Positions 1 through 10,494 of a stretch of 64,000 bases of DNA are shown here, piece after piece. Both the position numbers and the translations under genes were made by a program. This stretch comes from Pseudoxanthomonas suwonensis (lineage in GTDB: Bacteria > Pseudomonadota > Gammaproteobacteria > Xanthomonadales > Xanthomonadaceae). Each line of letters opens with the position of its first letter. The first letter of the stretch is position 1. The notes beneath the pieces are model-generated. The model did no database searches. It was not told where the DNA came from and saw only the letters and a program-made list of their open reading frames with translations. The stretch covers positions 124,001-188,000 of the forward strand of contig NZ_PDWP01000002.1 of NCBI RefSeq assembly GCF_010093235.1, read 5' to 3'.

Positions 1-2
1 TG

Positions 3-1172
3 GAAGTCGATGGTCCGGCCCTGGCTGGCCAGCTGCAGGTTCCGGATGCGAAAGGCGAACCGGGGCAGGGGCGCTTCACGCGCCTGCACTGGCAGCCGGG
101 GCCGGCGCCGGCCGTGCCCGTGGCCGGTCCCGCGCCAGCGGCCACCGCTTCCGTGCCGGCCGACGGGGGCGTGGCCGCCGAGGCGCCGTTGCCTGGCGCG
201 TCCGCGATGCCCGACGGGACAGGCGTGGCCACCCTGCCGGCGCCGCCGTCCGCCGTGGCGGAGGACGGCTTCGATCCGGCCGCGATCCCGCCGCTGTCGC
301 TGGACGTGGACGACCTGCGTTACCGCGGCACCCGCTTCGGCACCGCCCGCCTGCGCACGCGCCCGACCGATGACGGACTGCTGCTGGAAAGCCTGCAGCT
401 GCGCGCGGACTGGCAGCAGGCCGACGTCACCGGCCACTGGACCGGCCGCGGCGAGCTGGCCCGCACGCAGCTGGACATGGACGTGCGCAGCGAGGACATG
501 GGGCGGCTGATGACGGCCCTGGGCTACGCCGACTTCCTGGCCCGCGGCGAGGGCACGCTGCGGTTGCAGGCCGCCTGGCCCGGTTCGCCGGCCGGCTTCC
601 GCCTGGGCGAACTGGAGGGCAGCCTGCGCATCGACGCGCGCAACGGCCAGCTACTGGAAGTCGAGCCGGGCGCCGGCCGCGTGCTGGGCCTGCTCAGCGT
701 GGCCCAGCTCCCGCGCCGGCTGCTGCTGGATTTCCGCGACTTCTTCTCGCGCGGCCTGGCGTTCAACCGGCTCGCCGGCCAGGTCCGGGTGGGCGACGGC
801 GTCGCCGGCACGCCGGACCTGCTGATCGACGGCCCCGCAGCCGAGATCCACATCAGCGGCCGTACCGACCTGGTGGCGCAGCGGTTCGACCAGACCATCG
901 ATGTCCAGCCCAAGTCCGGCAACCTGCTGACCGTGGTCGGCGCGGTGGCCGGCGGCCCCGTGGGCGCGGCGGTGGGCGCGGCCGCCAACGCCGTGCTGGG
1001 CCGTCCGCTGGGCGGCATCGCCGCGCGCACCTACCACGTCAGCGGTCCGTGGAAGGACCCGAAGGTGGAGGTGGTCGAGCGGGAGCCGGCACAGCCTGCG
1101 CCGGTCCCGGCCGGCGCGCCCGCGCGCCCGCGCGAGGCTCCGGAAACCGCCGGGCCGCAGGACGCGCGCTGA
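3..1172 (+). CDS. yhdP: YhdP/AsmA-like envelope protein, C-terminal part
   Basis: The gene enters from the left edge, so only its last 389 codons are present. YhdP proteins are very large AsmA-family envelope proteins linked to phospholipid transport between the inner and outer membranes. The visible part has the family's alternating beta-rich text, then an Ala/Pro-rich linker (about residues 35–95), then the AsmA-like C-terminal region with the glycine/alanine-rich segment (GGPVGAAVGAAANAVLGR) and the closing HVSGPWKDPKVEVV. It ends in a Pro/Ala/Arg-rich tail. The position upstream of tldD on the same strand matches the usual order in Xanthomonadaceae. The start codon is outside the window, and the reading frame is clear from position 3. 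Confidence 0.85.
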   Translation, partial: EVDGPALAGQLQVPDAKGEPGQGRFTRLHWQPGPAPAVPVAGPAPAATASVPADGGVAAEAPLPGASAMPDGTGVATLPAPPSAVAEDGFDPAAIPPLSLDVDDLRYRGTRFGTARLRTRPTDDGLLLESLQLRADWQQADVTGHWTGRGELARTQLDMDVRSEDMGRLMTALGYADFLARGEGTLRLQAAWPGSPAGFRLGELEGSLRIDARNGQLLEVEPGAGRVLGLLSVAQLPRRLLLDFRDFFSRGLAFNRLAGQVRVGDGVAGTPDLLIDGPAAEIHISGRTDLVAQRFDQTIDVQPKSGNLLTVVGAVAGGPVGAAVGAAANAVLGRPLGGIAARTYHVSGPWKDPKVEVVEREPAQPAPVPAGAPARPREAPETAGPQDAR

Positions 1173-1674
1173 GGCCTGCCCAGCCCTTGCGCTGGCGGAA
1201 GCGCGCGACCTTGGCGGTTGCCGCAGGTGGCCATGCCGCACCCGCGGCGCCTGTGGAACTGGTGCGGCAGTCCGGGTGCCCGCACTGCCGCACGAGGGCG
1301 AAGTCGCCCTCCACCCGCAGCCCCGCCACCTCCCAGGCCCCCGGGCCGGGCAGGGCGGTCGCTGGTTCGCCGCATTCGATCCTGTTCGACATCGGGCATT
1401 TCGCCCTGGAAACCATGGTCCGGGGGATCGGCGCGACCATCGTGGACTTCCCGGGGCGCCGCCCCGGCCGCTGGGCAGCGCAGGCGGCGCGTGCGCGGGC
1501 CGGCAGGCGCCACGCCCCGCCACGCGCCACCGTGATGCGGCCGGCGGGGCGCGGCCGCGCCGGTTCCGCCGGGTACCTGCGTCGTGGTGCAGGGCAGGAA
1601 GGCTGCGTGCCGGGTTGCTGTCATCATAGGCGGCCCGGCTTGCCCCGCCCGCCGGCCGCCCCCATCCAGCGAAC
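1173..1674. other. Intergenic region before tldD, no firm gene
   Basis: About 500 bp separate the yhdP stop from tldD. Several frames stay open on both strands because of the high GC. The most protein-like text is on the minus strand around 1225–1400 (a segment reading AWEVAGLRVEGDFALVRQ). It has no recognisable family and degrades into Ala/Arg/Pro-rich sequence on both sides. I see no RNA gene. It may be a decayed gene or just GC-rich spacer. Confidence 0.4.
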
Positions 1675-3120
1675 ATGCCCGACACCTCCCTGACCCTCGC
1701 CCAGTCCCGCCTGCTCCAGCCCGGCGGGCTGGATCCGGCCGCCCTCGACCGCGCCTTCGGCACCCTGCTGGGGCCGGGCATCGACTTCGGCGACCTCTAT
1801 TTCCAGCACAGCCGCCGCGAGAGCTGGACGGTCGAGGACGGCATCGTCAAGGACGGCGCCCACTCGATCGAGCAGGGCGTGGGCGTGCGTGCCATCTCCG
1901 GCGAGAAGACCGGCTTCGCCTACTCGGACGACATCAACGCCGACGCGCTGCGCCTGGCCGCCGGATCGGCCCGTGCCATCGCCCGCGACGGCCGCGCCCA
2001 TGCGCCGCGCCAGCTGGTGCGCAGCGGCGGCCACGCGCTGTACCCGGCGCTGGATCCGGTCGACGGCATGCGCAACGAGGACAAGGTCGAGCTGCTGCGC
2101 TCGCTGGACCGCCTGCTGCGCGCCGCCGACCCGCGCGGGCAGCAGGTCAGCGCCAGCCTCTCGGCCGGCGTGGACACGGTGCTGGTGGCGCGCAGCGACG
2201 GCGTGCTGGCGGCCGACGTACGCCCGCTGGTGCGGCTCAACGTGCAGGTGATCGTCGAGTACGACGGTCGCCGCGAGTCCGGCTACGCCGGCGGCGGCGG
2301 GCGCTATTCGTACGAGGAGCTGTTCTCAGGCGGCCGCCCCGAGCGGCTGGCGCGCGAGGCCCTGCGCCAGGCGCTGGTCAACCTCGACGCCCTCGACGCG
2401 CCCGCCGGCACCATGCCGGTGGTGCTCGGCTCCGGCTGGCCGGGCGTGCTGCTGCACGAGGCCGTCGGCCACGGCCTGGAAGGCGACTTCAACCGCAGGG
2501 GCACCTCGACCTATGCCGGCCGCATCGGCCAGCGCGTGGCCGCGCCCGGCGTGACCATCGTCGACGACGGCACCCTGGCCGGCCGCCGCGGCTCGCTCAA
2601 CATCGACGACGAGGGCGAGCCCACCCGCTGCACCACCCTGATCGAGGATGGCGTGCTGGTCGGCTACATGCAGGACAGCCTCAACGCCCGGCTGATGGGC
2701 ATGGCCCCGACCGGCAACGGGCGCCGCGAGTCGTTCGCGCACCTGGTGATGCCGCGCATGACCAACACCTACATGCTCGCCGGCCAGCACGATCCGCAGG
2801 AAATGATCGCTTCGGTGAAGAAGGGCCTGTACGCGGTCAACTTCGGCGGTGGCCAGGTCGACATCACCAGCGGCAAGTACGTGTTCTCGGCGACCGAGGC
2901 CTACCTGATCGAGGACGGGAAGATCACCGCGCCGGTCAAGGGCGCGACCCTGATCGGCAACGGCCCGGAAACCATGCAGAAGGTGCGCATGGTCGGCCAC
3001 GACCTGGCCCTGGACGACGGCGTGGGCGTGTGCGGCAAGGACGGGCAGAGCGTGCCGGTCGGCGTCGGCCAGCCCTCGCTGCTGATCGACGGCCTGACCG
3101 TGGGCGGGACGCGGGCCTGA
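1675..3120 (+). CDS. tldD: TldD metalloprotease subunit
   Basis: TldD pairs with TldE/PmbA in a cytoplasmic heteromeric zinc protease that degrades unfolded peptides, matures some ribosomally made peptides such as microcin B17, and removes antitoxins such as CcdA. The 481-residue product has the normal family length. The zinc motif HEAVGH is at residues 261–266, in the TldD-type context [16 protein letters not shown]. The N-terminal substrate domain and the C-terminal PmbA/TldD fold continue without interruption. Its partner pmbA lies about 1.8 kb downstream, separated by two minus-strand genes. The ATG at 1675 gives the expected N-terminus. Confidence 0.96.
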   Translation: MPDTSLTLAQSRLLQPGGLDPAALDRAFGTLLGPGIDFGDLYFQHSRRESWTVEDGIVKDGAHSIEQGVGVRAISGEKTGFAYSDDINADALRLAAGSARAIARDGRAHAPRQLVRSGGHALYPALDPVDGMRNEDKVELLRSLDRLLRAADPRGQQVSASLSAGVDTVLVARSDGVLAADVRPLVRLNVQVIVEYDGRRESGYAGGGGRYSYEELFSGGRPERLAREALRQALVNLDALDAPAGTMPVVLGSGWPGVLLHEAVGHGLEGDFNRRGTSTYAGRIGQRVAAPGVTIVDDGTLAGRRGSLNIDDEGEPTRCTTLIEDGVLVGYMQDSLNARLMGMAPTGNGRRESFAHLVMPRMTNTYMLAGQHDPQEMIASVKKGLYAVNFGGGQVDITSGKYVFSATEAYLIEDGKITAPVKGATLIGNGPETMQKVRMVGHDLALDDGVGVCGKDGQSVPVGVGQPSLLIDGLTVGGTRA

Positions 3121-3158
3121 GCATGGGCCCGGCCGCAGCACCCCGCCGGGGCCTGGCC

Positions 3159-4115
3159 TCAGGCCTGGCCCGTCGCGAGCGCTGCCAGCTCCCGCGCCAC
3201 GCGTTCGCGCAGGGCAGGGCCCTGCAGCCGCGGCAGCTCGGGCAGGGACAGCTCGCGGCCGATCCGGCGCGCGACCTCCAGGCCGACAAGGTAACCCCCA
3301 CGCGCCGGGAATGGCCCGGATTCACCCGCACTGAAGAAGCGTGCCGCGTCGGCTTCGTCGGTCGAATCGAGGGCGTCGAGCATGGCGGACGCCACGGCAC
3401 GGCGCGTGCCGGCATCGGCCCCGGCCAGCGCCGCGTCGTCCAGCAACACGTGCAGCAGGCCGGCGCCGGGATTGAGGCGCTCGCTCGCGTAGGTCGCGGT
3501 GCCTTCGATCCACAGCGCGCCATAGACCGGCGGGGCCGGATCGCCGATAAGGCCCGGCGCCACCTGGAACTGGTAGAGGTGGAAGGACTCGTGGTCCAGG
3601 AACACCGACAGGTCCGGGGAGCTGCCGTGGTAGCGCACCAGGCCATCGGCGCCGATGAACAGCGGGAGTCCTTCGCCGCCGGGCTCCAGGTGTCCGTCGA
3701 AGGCGAACAGCGAGGGCAGCAGGTAGATGCGGGTGCGGGCGTGGTCGAAGTCCGGCAGGGCCCGGGCGAAGCGCCGCACATGCGCGGCATGGACCGCCGG
3801 GAATCCCGCGGCGAGCCGGCGTACGTCGTCGGCCATCGCATCGAACTCCGGCAGCCAGCGTGCGACGCGCTCGATCCCCGGCTTGAGGCCGGCGCTGGCA
3901 TACAGGCTGGCGCGCGGTGCGAAGAAGGCATCGTGCAGCGCCCGGGCGCGATCAGCCGCCCCTTCGGCGCTGGCGTAGGCACGCCAGAACTCCGGCATCA
4001 GGTCGACAAAACCTGCTTCGGGGGCCGCGCCCTCGCGGGCGTGGCCACGGCGCGGGGCGAACTGCATCGCGGCGGCAGCGAGGCCGCCAAGCAGGAACGA
4101 ACGTCGTGTAGGCAT
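3159..4115 (-). CDS. Tat-exported putative zinc metallopeptidase
   Basis: The 318-residue product begins with a twin-arginine signal (RRSFLLGG, then an Ala-rich stretch ending near RGHA), so it is probably exported folded to the periplasm. A gluzincin-like signature is visible: HESFH near residue 177, with a downstream Glu in ALWIEGTATYAS that could be the third zinc ligand. This suggests a peptidase, but no named family can be assigned by eye. It is convergent with tldD (38-bp gap) and lies upstream of yjgA with a 51-bp gap on the opposite side. The function of this TldD/PmbA-neighbouring gene is inferred from the motif only. It could be a DUF2268-like protein or a non-peptidase. Confidence 0.7.
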   Translation of the reverse strand: MPTRRSFLLGGLAAAAMQFAPRRGHAREGAAPEAGFVDLMPEFWRAYASAEGAADRARALHDAFFAPRASLYASAGLKPGIERVARWLPEFDAMADDVRRLAAGFPAVHAAHVRRFARALPDFDHARTRIYLLPSLFAFDGHLEPGGEGLPLFIGADGLVRYHGSSPDLSVFLDHESFHLYQFQVAPGLIGDPAPPVYGALWIEGTATYASERLNPGAGLLHVLLDDAALAGADAGTRRAVASAMLDALDSTDEADAARFFSAGESGPFPARGGYLVGLEVARRIGRELSLPELPRLQGPALRERVARELAALATGQA

Positions 4116-4166
4116 GCCTTGTTCCCGGTCACCCGGGGGAAGGGACGCCGGCCACGGTACCCCGGG

Positions 4167-4775
4167 TCAGTCGAGGCTGTCTTCGGCGCCGAAGTCGAGT
4201 TCCCCGCCGATGGCGTCGGAGTCGCCGTCGGCCGGCGCGGCGGCCGTGCCCGCGGCGCCGGCGGCCAGCAGCGCCTTCAGTTCGCGGAACAGCTCGCGGA
4301 AGGCGCGCGGCGGTTTGTTGCGCTTGCGTTCCTCCAGCGTGCTGCGCACCAGCTGGCGCAGGTGCTGGCGATCGGCGTGCGGGTGTTCGTCCAGCAGCTG
4401 GCCCAGCGCGGCATCGCCTTCCTCGAGCAGGCGCTCGCGCCAGCTTTCGACGCGGTGCATCAGCGCGACCTCGCGGCGCGCGGCCACGCCGTCCTCGTCC
4501 AGCGCGTCGCGGATCGCATCCAGCGCGGCCTCGTCCTCGCGACGCATCTGCTTGGCCAGGTAGGCCAGCTGGCGCTTGCGGGCGATGTGCGCGGTGATCT
4601 TCCGGGTCTGCTCGATGTGCGGCAGCAGGTCCTCGGGGATCGGCAGCCTGGACAGCTGGGTCGGCGTCAGGCTGGCCAGCTTCTCCGCCAGTTCCAGCAC
4701 GCCCAGGGCCTGGCGGCGCTGTTCGCTGCGGCTGGGGGAAAGGTATTCGCCGGTTTCTTCGTCGCGTCCGCGCAT
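4167..4775 (-). CDS. darP: Ribosome-associated protein YjgA/DarP (DUF615)
   Basis: The 202-residue highly charged, helical product matches the DUF615/YjgA family. These proteins bind late 50S precursors and help large-subunit assembly. The N-terminal block ([19 protein letters not shown]) and the Arg/Glu-rich helical core are characteristic, and a Gly/Ala/Asp-rich tail follows. The ATG at 4775 is preferred because it gives the typical N-terminus ([13 protein letters not shown]) with a purine-rich GAAAGAG upstream. The open frame continues to 4886, but that part is low-complexity. It diverges from pmbA, and this placement next to pmbA is common in Xanthomonadaceae. Confidence 0.9.
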   Translation of the reverse strand: MRGRDEETGEYLSPSRSEQRRQALGVLELAEKLASLTPTQLSRLPIPEDLLPHIEQTRKITAHIARKRQLAYLAKQMRREDEAALDAIRDALDEDGVAARREVALMHRVESWRERLLEEGDAALGQLLDEHPHADRQHLRQLVRSTLEERKRNKPPRAFRELFRELKALLAAGAAGTAAAPADGDSDAIGGELDFGAEDSLD

Positions 4776-4906
4776 GGGGTGGGGGCTCTTTCGGATGGGC
4801 GCGATTCTACCCGCATGGCCATGAACTGCCGCGCCGCCCCCGCGTCGCGCGACCCGCGCCCGGCCCAGGCCGGCGCTTCCACGCATCGATTCGACAGGAT
4901 GGAAAA

Positions 4907-6262
4907 GTGAACGACATCGCCCGCAACGACGACAGCCAGCAGCGGCTGGATCGCCTGGCAGACATCTCCCAGCGCCTGCTGGCGCGCGCCCGCGCGCTGG
5001 GCGCGACCCAGGCCGAGGTCAGCTGCAGCGAGGAGCGCGGGCTCAACGTGTCCGTGCGCATGGGCGAGGTGGAGACGGTCGAGTCCTCCAACGACCGCGG
5101 CATCGCCGTGACCGTGTACTTCGGCCAGCGCAAGGGCAGTGCCAGCACCGCCGACCTGCACGAGGCCAGCCTCGCGGCCACGGTCGAGCAGGCCTGCGCG
5201 ATCGCGCGCTACACCGAGGACGACGAGGCCGCCGGCTTGGCCGACGCGGAGCTGATGGCGCGCGAGTTCCCCGACCTGGACACCTGGCATCCCTGGCGGC
5301 TGGACGCCGACGAGGCGGTGGAGCTGGCACTGGCCTGCGAGGCCGCCGGGCGCGAGGCCGATCCGCGCGTGACCAATTCCGACGGCGCCTCCTTCGGCAG
5401 CGGCGAGAGCCTGTCGGTGTACGCCAACAGCCACGGTTTCATCGGCCGCGAGCGCGAGACCCAGCACTCGCTGGGCCTTGCCCTGATCGCGGGCCAGGGC
5501 GAGGAAATGCAGCGCGACGGCTGGTACAGCATCGGCCTGGCCCGCGAGGACCTGGAAACGCCAGTGGCGATCGGCCGTCGCGCCGCCGAGCGCGCGGTGT
5601 CGCGCCTGCAACCGCGCAGCATCGCCACCGGCGAGTACCCGGTGCTGTTCTCGGCCGAGGTCGCCCGTTCCCTGGTCGGCCACCTGCTGGGCGCGGTCTC
5701 CGGCGGCGCGCTGTACCGCAGGGCCAGCTTCCTGCTCGACAGCGTCGGCACCCGCCTGTTCCCGGAATGGCTGTCGATCCTCGAGCACCCGCTGATGCTG
5801 CATGGCCTGCGCTCCTCCGTGTTCGACGCCGACGGCGTGGCCACCCGCGACAACCCGCTGGTGGTCGACGGCATCCTGCAGCGTTACGTGCTGGGCAGCT
5901 ACTCGGCGCGCAAGCTGGGCCTGCAGAGCACCGCCAACGCCGGCGGCGTGCACAACATCGAGGTGACCGCCAACGCCGGCAGCCTGGCCGAGATGGCGCG
6001 CGGCATGGGCCGCGGCCTGCTGGTGACCGAACTGATGGGGCAGGGCATCAACGGCGTGACCGGCGACTATTCGCGCGGCGCGGCCGGTTTCTGGATCGAG
6101 GATGGCCAGGTCGCGTTCCCGGTGGACGAGCTGACCATCGCCGGCAACCTGCGCACGATGTTCCTGGACATCGAGGCGGTGGGCAGCGAGGCCGACCTGC
6201 GCTCGCATGTCCGCACCGGCCCGATCCTCGTGGGCCGGATGACCGTGGCCGGCGCGGATTGA
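4907..6262 (+). CDS. pmbA: TldE/PmbA metalloprotease subunit
   Basis: PmbA (TldE) is the partner of TldD and contributes to the peptide tunnel, while the zinc site is in TldD. The 451-residue product has normal length and lacks a HExxxH motif, as expected for TldE. Typical text includes [12 protein letters not shown] near the N-terminus and AGGVHNIEV near residue 350. Translation starts at GTG 4907, just after a purine-rich AGGATGGAAAA, and the N-terminus matches the family. It is divergent from yjgA, with 131 bp between starts. Confidence 0.95.
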   Translation: MNDIARNDDSQQRLDRLADISQRLLARARALGATQAEVSCSEERGLNVSVRMGEVETVESSNDRGIAVTVYFGQRKGSASTADLHEASLAATVEQACAIARYTEDDEAAGLADAELMAREFPDLDTWHPWRLDADEAVELALACEAAGREADPRVTNSDGASFGSGESLSVYANSHGFIGRERETQHSLGLALIAGQGEEMQRDGWYSIGLAREDLETPVAIGRRAAERAVSRLQPRSIATGEYPVLFSAEVARSLVGHLLGAVSGGALYRRASFLLDSVGTRLFPEWLSILEHPLMLHGLRSSVFDADGVATRDNPLVVDGILQRYVLGSYSARKLGLQSTANAGGVHNIEVTANAGSLAEMARGMGRGLLVTELMGQGINGVTGDYSRGAAGFWIEDGQVAFPVDELTIAGNLRTMFLDIEAVGSEADLRSHVRTGPILVGRMTVAGAD

Positions 6263-6328
6263 TATCCTCTGGGCCGCTACACCGACGCACCGCCCGGTGC
6301 CCATAACTACGATCCAGGGGAAAAAGCA

Positions 6329-6706
6329 ATGAATGACTACAACCACGATGCCGCGGCGGTTACCGCTACGAGTCCGGAAGAGCGCCAGTGGGCGCTGTTC
6401 GCCCACCTGTCCACCTTCATCGGCCTGATCATCCCGTTCGGCACCCTGCTGGGCCCGCTGGTGGTGTGGCTGATCAAGAAGGACACCATGCCCTTCGTCA
6501 ACGACCAGGGCAAGGAAGCGCTGAACTTCAACATCACCGTGCTCATCGCCATCGTGGTGTCGGGCCTGCTGACCATCATCCTGATCGGCTTCCTGCTGCT
6601 GTTCGCGGTGGGCCTGGCCTGGCTGGTGCTGTCGATCATCGCCGCCATCAAGGCCAACGAGGGCGTCGCCTACCGCTATCCCTTCACCCTGCGCCTGGTG
6701 AAGTAA
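6329..6706 (+). CDS. DUF4870 small membrane protein
   Basis: The 125-residue product matches DUF4870/Tic20-like small membrane proteins. About three hydrophobic segments are visible (residues 25–50, 70–95 and 95–112), with the family's conserved motif [12 protein letters not shown] between the first and second. The N-terminus has the typical [14 protein letters not shown]. Its function is unknown. It follows pmbA by 66 bp, has a good AGGGGAAAAA ribosome-binding site 6–7 nt before the ATG, and is followed by a strong terminator. Confidence 0.88.
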   Translation: MNDYNHDAAAVTATSPEERQWALFAHLSTFIGLIIPFGTLLGPLVVWLIKKDTMPFVNDQGKEALNFNITVLIAIVVSGLLTIILIGFLLLFAVGLAWLVLSIIAAIKANEGVAYRYPFTLRLVK

Positions 6707-6728
6707 GCGCTTCCCGCGCGTGGATGCA

Positions 6729-6765
6729 CGAAGGGCCCGGCATCGACCGGGCCCTTCGCTTTTCC
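6729..6765 (+). terminator. Rho-independent terminator after the DUF4870 gene
   Basis: A perfect 12-bp stem (CGAAGGGCCCGG) with a 6-nt loop is followed by CTTTTCC. It lies 22 nt after the stop codon. The reverse strand has no T-run, so it should act only on rightward transcripts, separating them from the convergent ispA. Confidence 0.88.
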
Positions 6766-6788
6766 GGGACTGGATGGCGCGGCGCGCG

Positions 6789-7664
6789 TCAGTGGTTGCG
6801 CACCACCGCCAGTTCGCCCAGCGCCTGGAGCAGGACATGGTCCCCGCCGAGTCCGGCCAGCGCGGCCTGCATCTCGGCCGACAGCTGCTCCAGCTTGGCG
6901 CGCGCGCCGTCCACGCCCAGCAGGGCGGGGTAGGTGGACTTGGCCTGGGCCACGTCCTTGCCCGCGGTCTTGCCCAGGGTCTCGGAGCTGGCCTCGATGT
7001 CCAGCAGGTCGTCGCGCACCTGGAAAGCCAGGCCCAGCGCGTCGGCGAAGCGGTCCAGCCGCTGCAGGGTCGGCTCGTCGGCGCCGGCGCCCAGCGCGCC
7101 CATCCGCACCGCGGCGCGGATCAGCGCGCCGGTCTTGAGCGAATGCATGCGCTGCAGGGCCTCCAGCGGCAGCTGGCTGCCGGTGGCGTCGATGTCCAGC
7201 GCCTGGCCGCCGCACATGCCGCGTGCGCCGGAGGCGCGGGCCAGCGACTGCATCCAGCCGGCGCGCAGCGCGGCCGGGGCATCGGCCTCGGCCAGGGCCT
7301 CGAAGGCCAGGGTCTGCAGCGCGTCGCCGGCCAGGATCGCGGTGGCCTCGTCGAAGGCCACGTGCACGGTCGGGCGGCCGCGGCGCATGTCGTCGTCGTC
7401 CATCGCCGGCAGGTCGTCGTGCACCAGCGAGTACGCATGGACCAGTTCGACCGCGGCGGCCGGGGCGTCGAGGGCGTCCTCGACGGCGCCCAGCGCGGTG
7501 CCGGCGGCGTAGACCAGCAGCGGGCGCATGCGCTTGCCGCCGCCGAGGGTGGCGTGGCGCATGGCCGCGTGCAGGCGCCGCGGCTCGGCGGTGTCGGGCG
7601 GGAGCAGTCGGTCGAGGGTGGCTTCGGTGCGCGCAGCCCAGCGCGAGAACACCTCAGGCGCCAT
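6789..7664 (-). CDS. ispA: Farnesyl diphosphate synthase (polyprenyl synthase)
   Basis: This enzyme condenses IPP with DMAPP/GPP to farnesyl diphosphate for quinone, undecaprenyl phosphate and hopanoid synthesis in the cytoplasm. The 291-residue product carries both aspartate-rich motifs: the first at residues 83–89 (DDLPAMD, followed by DDMRRG) and the second, DDLLD, at 218–222. GGGKRMRP near residue 41 is the IPP-binding region. Its start overlaps the end of xseB by 11 bp, the classic xseB–ispA arrangement. A short-chain geranyl/farnesyl product fits best, but chain length cannot be fixed from the sequence alone. Confidence 0.94.
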   Translation of the reverse strand: MAPEVFSRWAARTEATLDRLLPPDTAEPRRLHAAMRHATLGGGKRMRPLLVYAAGTALGAVEDALDAPAAAVELVHAYSLVHDDLPAMDDDDMRRGRPTVHVAFDEATAILAGDALQTLAFEALAEADAPAALRAGWMQSLARASGARGMCGGQALDIDATGSQLPLEALQRMHSLKTGALIRAAVRMGALGAGADEPTLQRLDRFADALGLAFQVRDDLLDIEASSETLGKTAGKDVAQAKSTYPALLGVDGARAKLEQLSAEMQAALAGLGGDHVLLQALGELAVVRNH

Positions 7665-7911
7665 CGTCGGCGCCGAAGGGCTGGGCGTCTTCCGGACGTT
7701 CGGGGTCGGTCAGCAGGCGCACCCGCAGTTCGGCCTGTTCCAGCGCGCCCTGGCAGCGGCGGTACAGGCCGACGCCGCGCTCGTACGCGGCCAGCGAATC
7801 CTCAAGGCTCATTTCGCCCTGTTCCATCTTCTCGACCAGCTGCTCCAGCTCGTCCAGCGACTGCTCGAACTGGGCGACCGGAGAGGCGTCGAGTGCATCG
7901 TTCTTTGGCAT
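7654..7911 (-). CDS. xseB: Exodeoxyribonuclease VII small subunit
   Basis: The 85-residue acidic helical product matches XseB, the small subunit of exonuclease VII, which degrades single-stranded DNA with XseA. The conserved core ([20 protein letters not shown], then [13 protein letters not shown]) is intact. The ATG at 7911 gives the family length, although the frame stays open much further upstream inside tilS. It overlaps ispA by 11 bp and lies 31 bp after tilS. The large subunit gene xseA is not in the window. Confidence 0.94.
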   Translation of the reverse strand: MPKNDALDASPVAQFEQSLDELEQLVEKMEQGEMSLEDSLAAYERGVGLYRRCQGALEQAELRVRLLTDPERPEDAQPFGADDGA

Positions 7912-7942
7912 GCGGCAAGTGTGCGCGGTGGGGCGGAAGGGG

Positions 7943-9268
7943 TCAACGCGGCGCGCCGGGCGCCAGCCAGCGCAGGGACAGGCCGCGTTCGCCCAGCCAG
8001 TGTTCCAGGGTGCCCGACAAGGCGATGTCGGCGGCGGCCAGCAGGGTGCCGGCGGCATCGAACAGCAGCGGCAGGTGCGCGCGCCGCCATGGCGGCACCC
8101 CGCGATCCTGCAGCAGGTGCTTGAGCGCGTGGGAATGGCTGCGGCCGGGCAGCCGGATGCGCTCGCCGCCGCGGCGGGCCCGGACCTGCAGCGGGGCGTC
8201 GAACCCGGCCTGCGCGGGCTGGCCGGCGCCGTCGGCCAGCCACAGCCGGCCGCCGTCGGGCAGGTCCAGCGGCGCGCGGCCATCCCAGGCCGCCTGCCAG
8301 TCGTCCGGCAGCGGCGCGCGCTCGAGGCCGGCATGGAGCAGCTCGCGCCAGCGCAGGACGCGGGCGCCGGACCAGGCGAAGCGCGCTTCGGCATCCGGGC
8401 GGGCGGCCAGCAGTGCGTGTTCGATCCGCTCCACGCCGCGGGCCGGCAGCGGCGGCAGCGCCAGCGTGCGGATCCACAGCCGCAGCAGGCGCGCGCGTCG
8501 TGCCGGCGGCAACGACGCCAGCAGGTCGGCCGGAAGGGTGTGGCCGGCTTCGCCGGCGTGCAGGCGCAGCAGGGCTTCCTCGTCCTCCTGCAGCAGGGCG
8601 TCGGCCTCGGCGCTCAGGCGGGCGCTGCGGGCCAGGGCCGTGGCCGCGTGCGGCCAGCGGCGCTGCAGCAGGGGCAGCACCTCCAGGCGCAGGAAATTGC
8701 GGTCGGCATCGGCCACGGCATTGCTGGGATCGTCCACCCAGTGCAGGCCGTGGGCGCGCGCATAGTCCTCCAGCGTGCCGCGCGGCAGGCCCAGCAGTGG
8801 CCGCCAGTGCCAGCCCCCGCCGAAACGGCGCAGCGGACGCATCGCCCCCAGGCCTTCCGGGCCGGAGGCACGCAGTGCACGCAACAGGAAGGTCTCGGCC
8901 TGGTCGTCCAGATGGTGGGCGGTGGCCAGAAGGCCGCCGGGTTCCATCGCCCCGGCGAGGGCCGCGTAGCGTGCCTCGCGCGCGGCCGCCTCCAGGCCGG
9001 TGCCGGCATCGCGCAGCGGGGCCACGCGGCGAACCTCGCAGGGCACGTCCAGGGATGCGGCGAACGCGAGGCAGTGCCCGGCCCAGGCATCGGCCGCCGG
9101 CTGCAGGCCGTGGTGCACATGTAGCGCACGCAGGCCGAGGGCACGGATCGCCGGATCGGTCGCAAGCCGGTGCAGCAGGACCGTGGAATCGAGGCCGCCA
9201 CTGAAGCCCACCAGCAGCGGGCCCGCGCTTTCGCGTGGGAGGTCGGGCAGCGGCAGGGCGGCAGGCAT
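7943..9268 (-). CDS. tilS: tRNA(Ile)-lysidine synthetase
   Basis: TilS attaches lysine to C34 of the CAU-anticodon tRNA-Ile, changing both codon reading and aminoacylation, and is essential. The PP-loop SGGLDS is at residues 23–28, at the start of an N-type ATP pyrophosphatase domain. The adenylation core ([21 protein letters not shown]) follows, then the TilS-specific substrate-binding and C-terminal domains. The 441-residue length is normal. It sits 58 bp downstream of accA, with a GC-rich hairpin but no T-run between them, and is followed by xseB–ispA. The accA–tilS–xseB–ispA set is therefore likely one transcript. Confidence 0.94.
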   Translation of the reverse strand: MPAALPLPDLPRESAGPLLVGFSGGLDSTVLLHRLATDPAIRALGLRALHVHHGLQPAADAWAGHCLAFAASLDVPCEVRRVAPLRDAGTGLEAAAREARYAALAGAMEPGGLLATAHHLDDQAETFLLRALRASGPEGLGAMRPLRRFGGGWHWRPLLGLPRGTLEDYARAHGLHWVDDPSNAVADADRNFLRLEVLPLLQRRWPHAATALARSARLSAEADALLQEDEEALLRLHAGEAGHTLPADLLASLPPARRARLLRLWIRTLALPPLPARGVERIEHALLAARPDAEARFAWSGARVLRWRELLHAGLERAPLPDDWQAAWDGRAPLDLPDGGRLWLADGAGQPAQAGFDAPLQVRARRGGERIRLPGRSHSHALKHLLQDRGVPPWRRAHLPLLFDAAGTLLAAADIALSGTLEHWLGERGLSLRWLAPGAPR

Positions 9269-9326
9269 GGCCGCTATCGTACGCAGCGGCGGCCCGGGCG
9301 ATGCCGGGCCACCGCCCGGGGCGGCG

Positions 9327-10286
9327 TCAGGCCGCCTCGTAGGCGCCGTAGCCGTGCAGGCGCTCGTAGCGGCGCTGCACCAGCTGCTCGACCGGCAGCT
9401 GCTCCAGCGCGTCCAGCTCGTTGATCAGCACGGCCTTCAGGCGCCGCGCCATCTGCCGCGGGTTGCGGTGGGCGCCGCCGGTCGGCTCGCGCACGACCTT
9501 GTCGACCAGGCCCAGCTCCTTGAGCCGGCGCGCAGTCAGGCCCAGCTGCTCGGCCGCGTCCTTGGCCTTGCCCGCGTCCTTCCACAGGATCGAGGCGCAG
9601 CCTTCCGGCGAGATCACCGAGTAGGTGCTGTACTCGAGCATGATCGTGGCATCGCCCACGCCGATGGCCAGCGCGCCGCCGGAGCCGCCTTCGCCGATCA
9701 CGGTGCACACGATCGGCACCTTCAGCTCGGCCATCTCCATCAGGTTGCGGGCGATGGCCTCGGACTGGCCGCGCTCTTCGGCGTCGATGCCCGGCCAGGC
9801 GCCGGGGGTGTCGATGAAGGTCAGGATCGGCAGGCCGAAGCGCTCGGCGAGCTTCATCAGGCGCAGGGCCTTGCGGTAGCCCTCAGGCTTGGGCATGCCG
9901 AAGTTTCGGCGCACCTTCTCGCGGGTGTCGCGGCCCTTCTGGTGGCCGATCACGACCACCGGGCGGCCATCGACGCGGGCCAGGCCGCCCACGATCGCCT
10001 TGTCGTCGGCGAAGGCGCGGTCGCCGGCCAGCTCCTGGAATTCGTCGCAGATGACCTGGACGTAGTCGAGGGTGTAGGGACGCTGCGGGTGGCGCGACAT
10101 CTGCGAGACCTGCCACGGGGTCAGGTCGCGGAAGATCTGCGCGGTGCGGATCCGGAGCTTGTCCTGCAGCGCCTTCACCTCCGCATCGACGTTGACCGCC
10201 GGGCCGGTGCTGGCATTGCGCAGTTCCTGGATCTTGGCTTCCAGGTCGGCGATGGGCTGCTCGAAATCGAGGTAGTTCGGATTCAT
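9327..10286 (-). CDS. accA: Acetyl-CoA carboxylase carboxyltransferase alpha subunit
   Basis: AccA with AccD transfers the carboxyl group from carboxybiotin to acetyl-CoA, giving malonyl-CoA for fatty acid synthesis. The 319-residue product begins [19 protein letters not shown], the typical N-terminus, and contains the conserved [19 protein letters not shown] and the oxyanion-forming glycines in [13 protein letters not shown]. The ATG at 10286 is chosen for this N-terminus although the frame remains open upstream. In relatives accA normally follows dnaE directly. Here a LysR gene lies between them. Confidence 0.96.
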   Translation of the reverse strand: MNPNYLDFEQPIADLEAKIQELRNASTGPAVNVDAEVKALQDKLRIRTAQIFRDLTPWQVSQMSRHPQRPYTLDYVQVICDEFQELAGDRAFADDKAIVGGLARVDGRPVVVIGHQKGRDTREKVRRNFGMPKPEGYRKALRLMKLAERFGLPILTFIDTPGAWPGIDAEERGQSEAIARNLMEMAELKVPIVCTVIGEGGSGGALAIGVGDATIMLEYSTYSVISPEGCASILWKDAGKAKDAAEQLGLTARRLKELGLVDKVVREPTGGAHRNPRQMARRLKAVLINELDALEQLPVEQLVQRRYERLHGYGAYEAA

Positions 10287-10453
10287 CCGTTGTCCGGCGT
10301 GCCGGGGAGTACAGGAAGGCGGGGAGTGTAGCCGAACCGACGGGAAGGGACCGGACCGTACGGTACGGAGATCAGGCCGCTCGCGGCAGGCGGTGGTGGC
10401 CATCCAGCCCGTTGTCGCCTCCGTCGGCCGCGCTTTCCTGCTCGTCGCGCAAC

Positions 10454-10472
10454 TGTTTGTAGAATCCAAACA
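10454..10472. promoter_or_regulatory. Inverted repeat, putative LysR operator
   Basis: TGTTTG and CAAACA form a perfect 6-bp inverted repeat around a 7-bp spacer, 22 bp upstream of the LysR start and about 170 bp upstream of the divergent accA start. LysR regulators bind interrupted dyads, often with a T-N11-A core, near their own promoter. This AT-rich island in a GC-rich intergenic region is a good candidate for autoregulation. Binding is inferred. Confidence 0.55.
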
Positions 10473-10494
10473 ATTCAGGCGACCTGGCAGGGCC

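Noticed and set aside
1031-1627. Minus-strand open frames between yhdP and tldD
   Set aside because: Protein-like for only ~60 codons (near 1225–1400), with no family and low-complexity flanks; not supportable as a gene.
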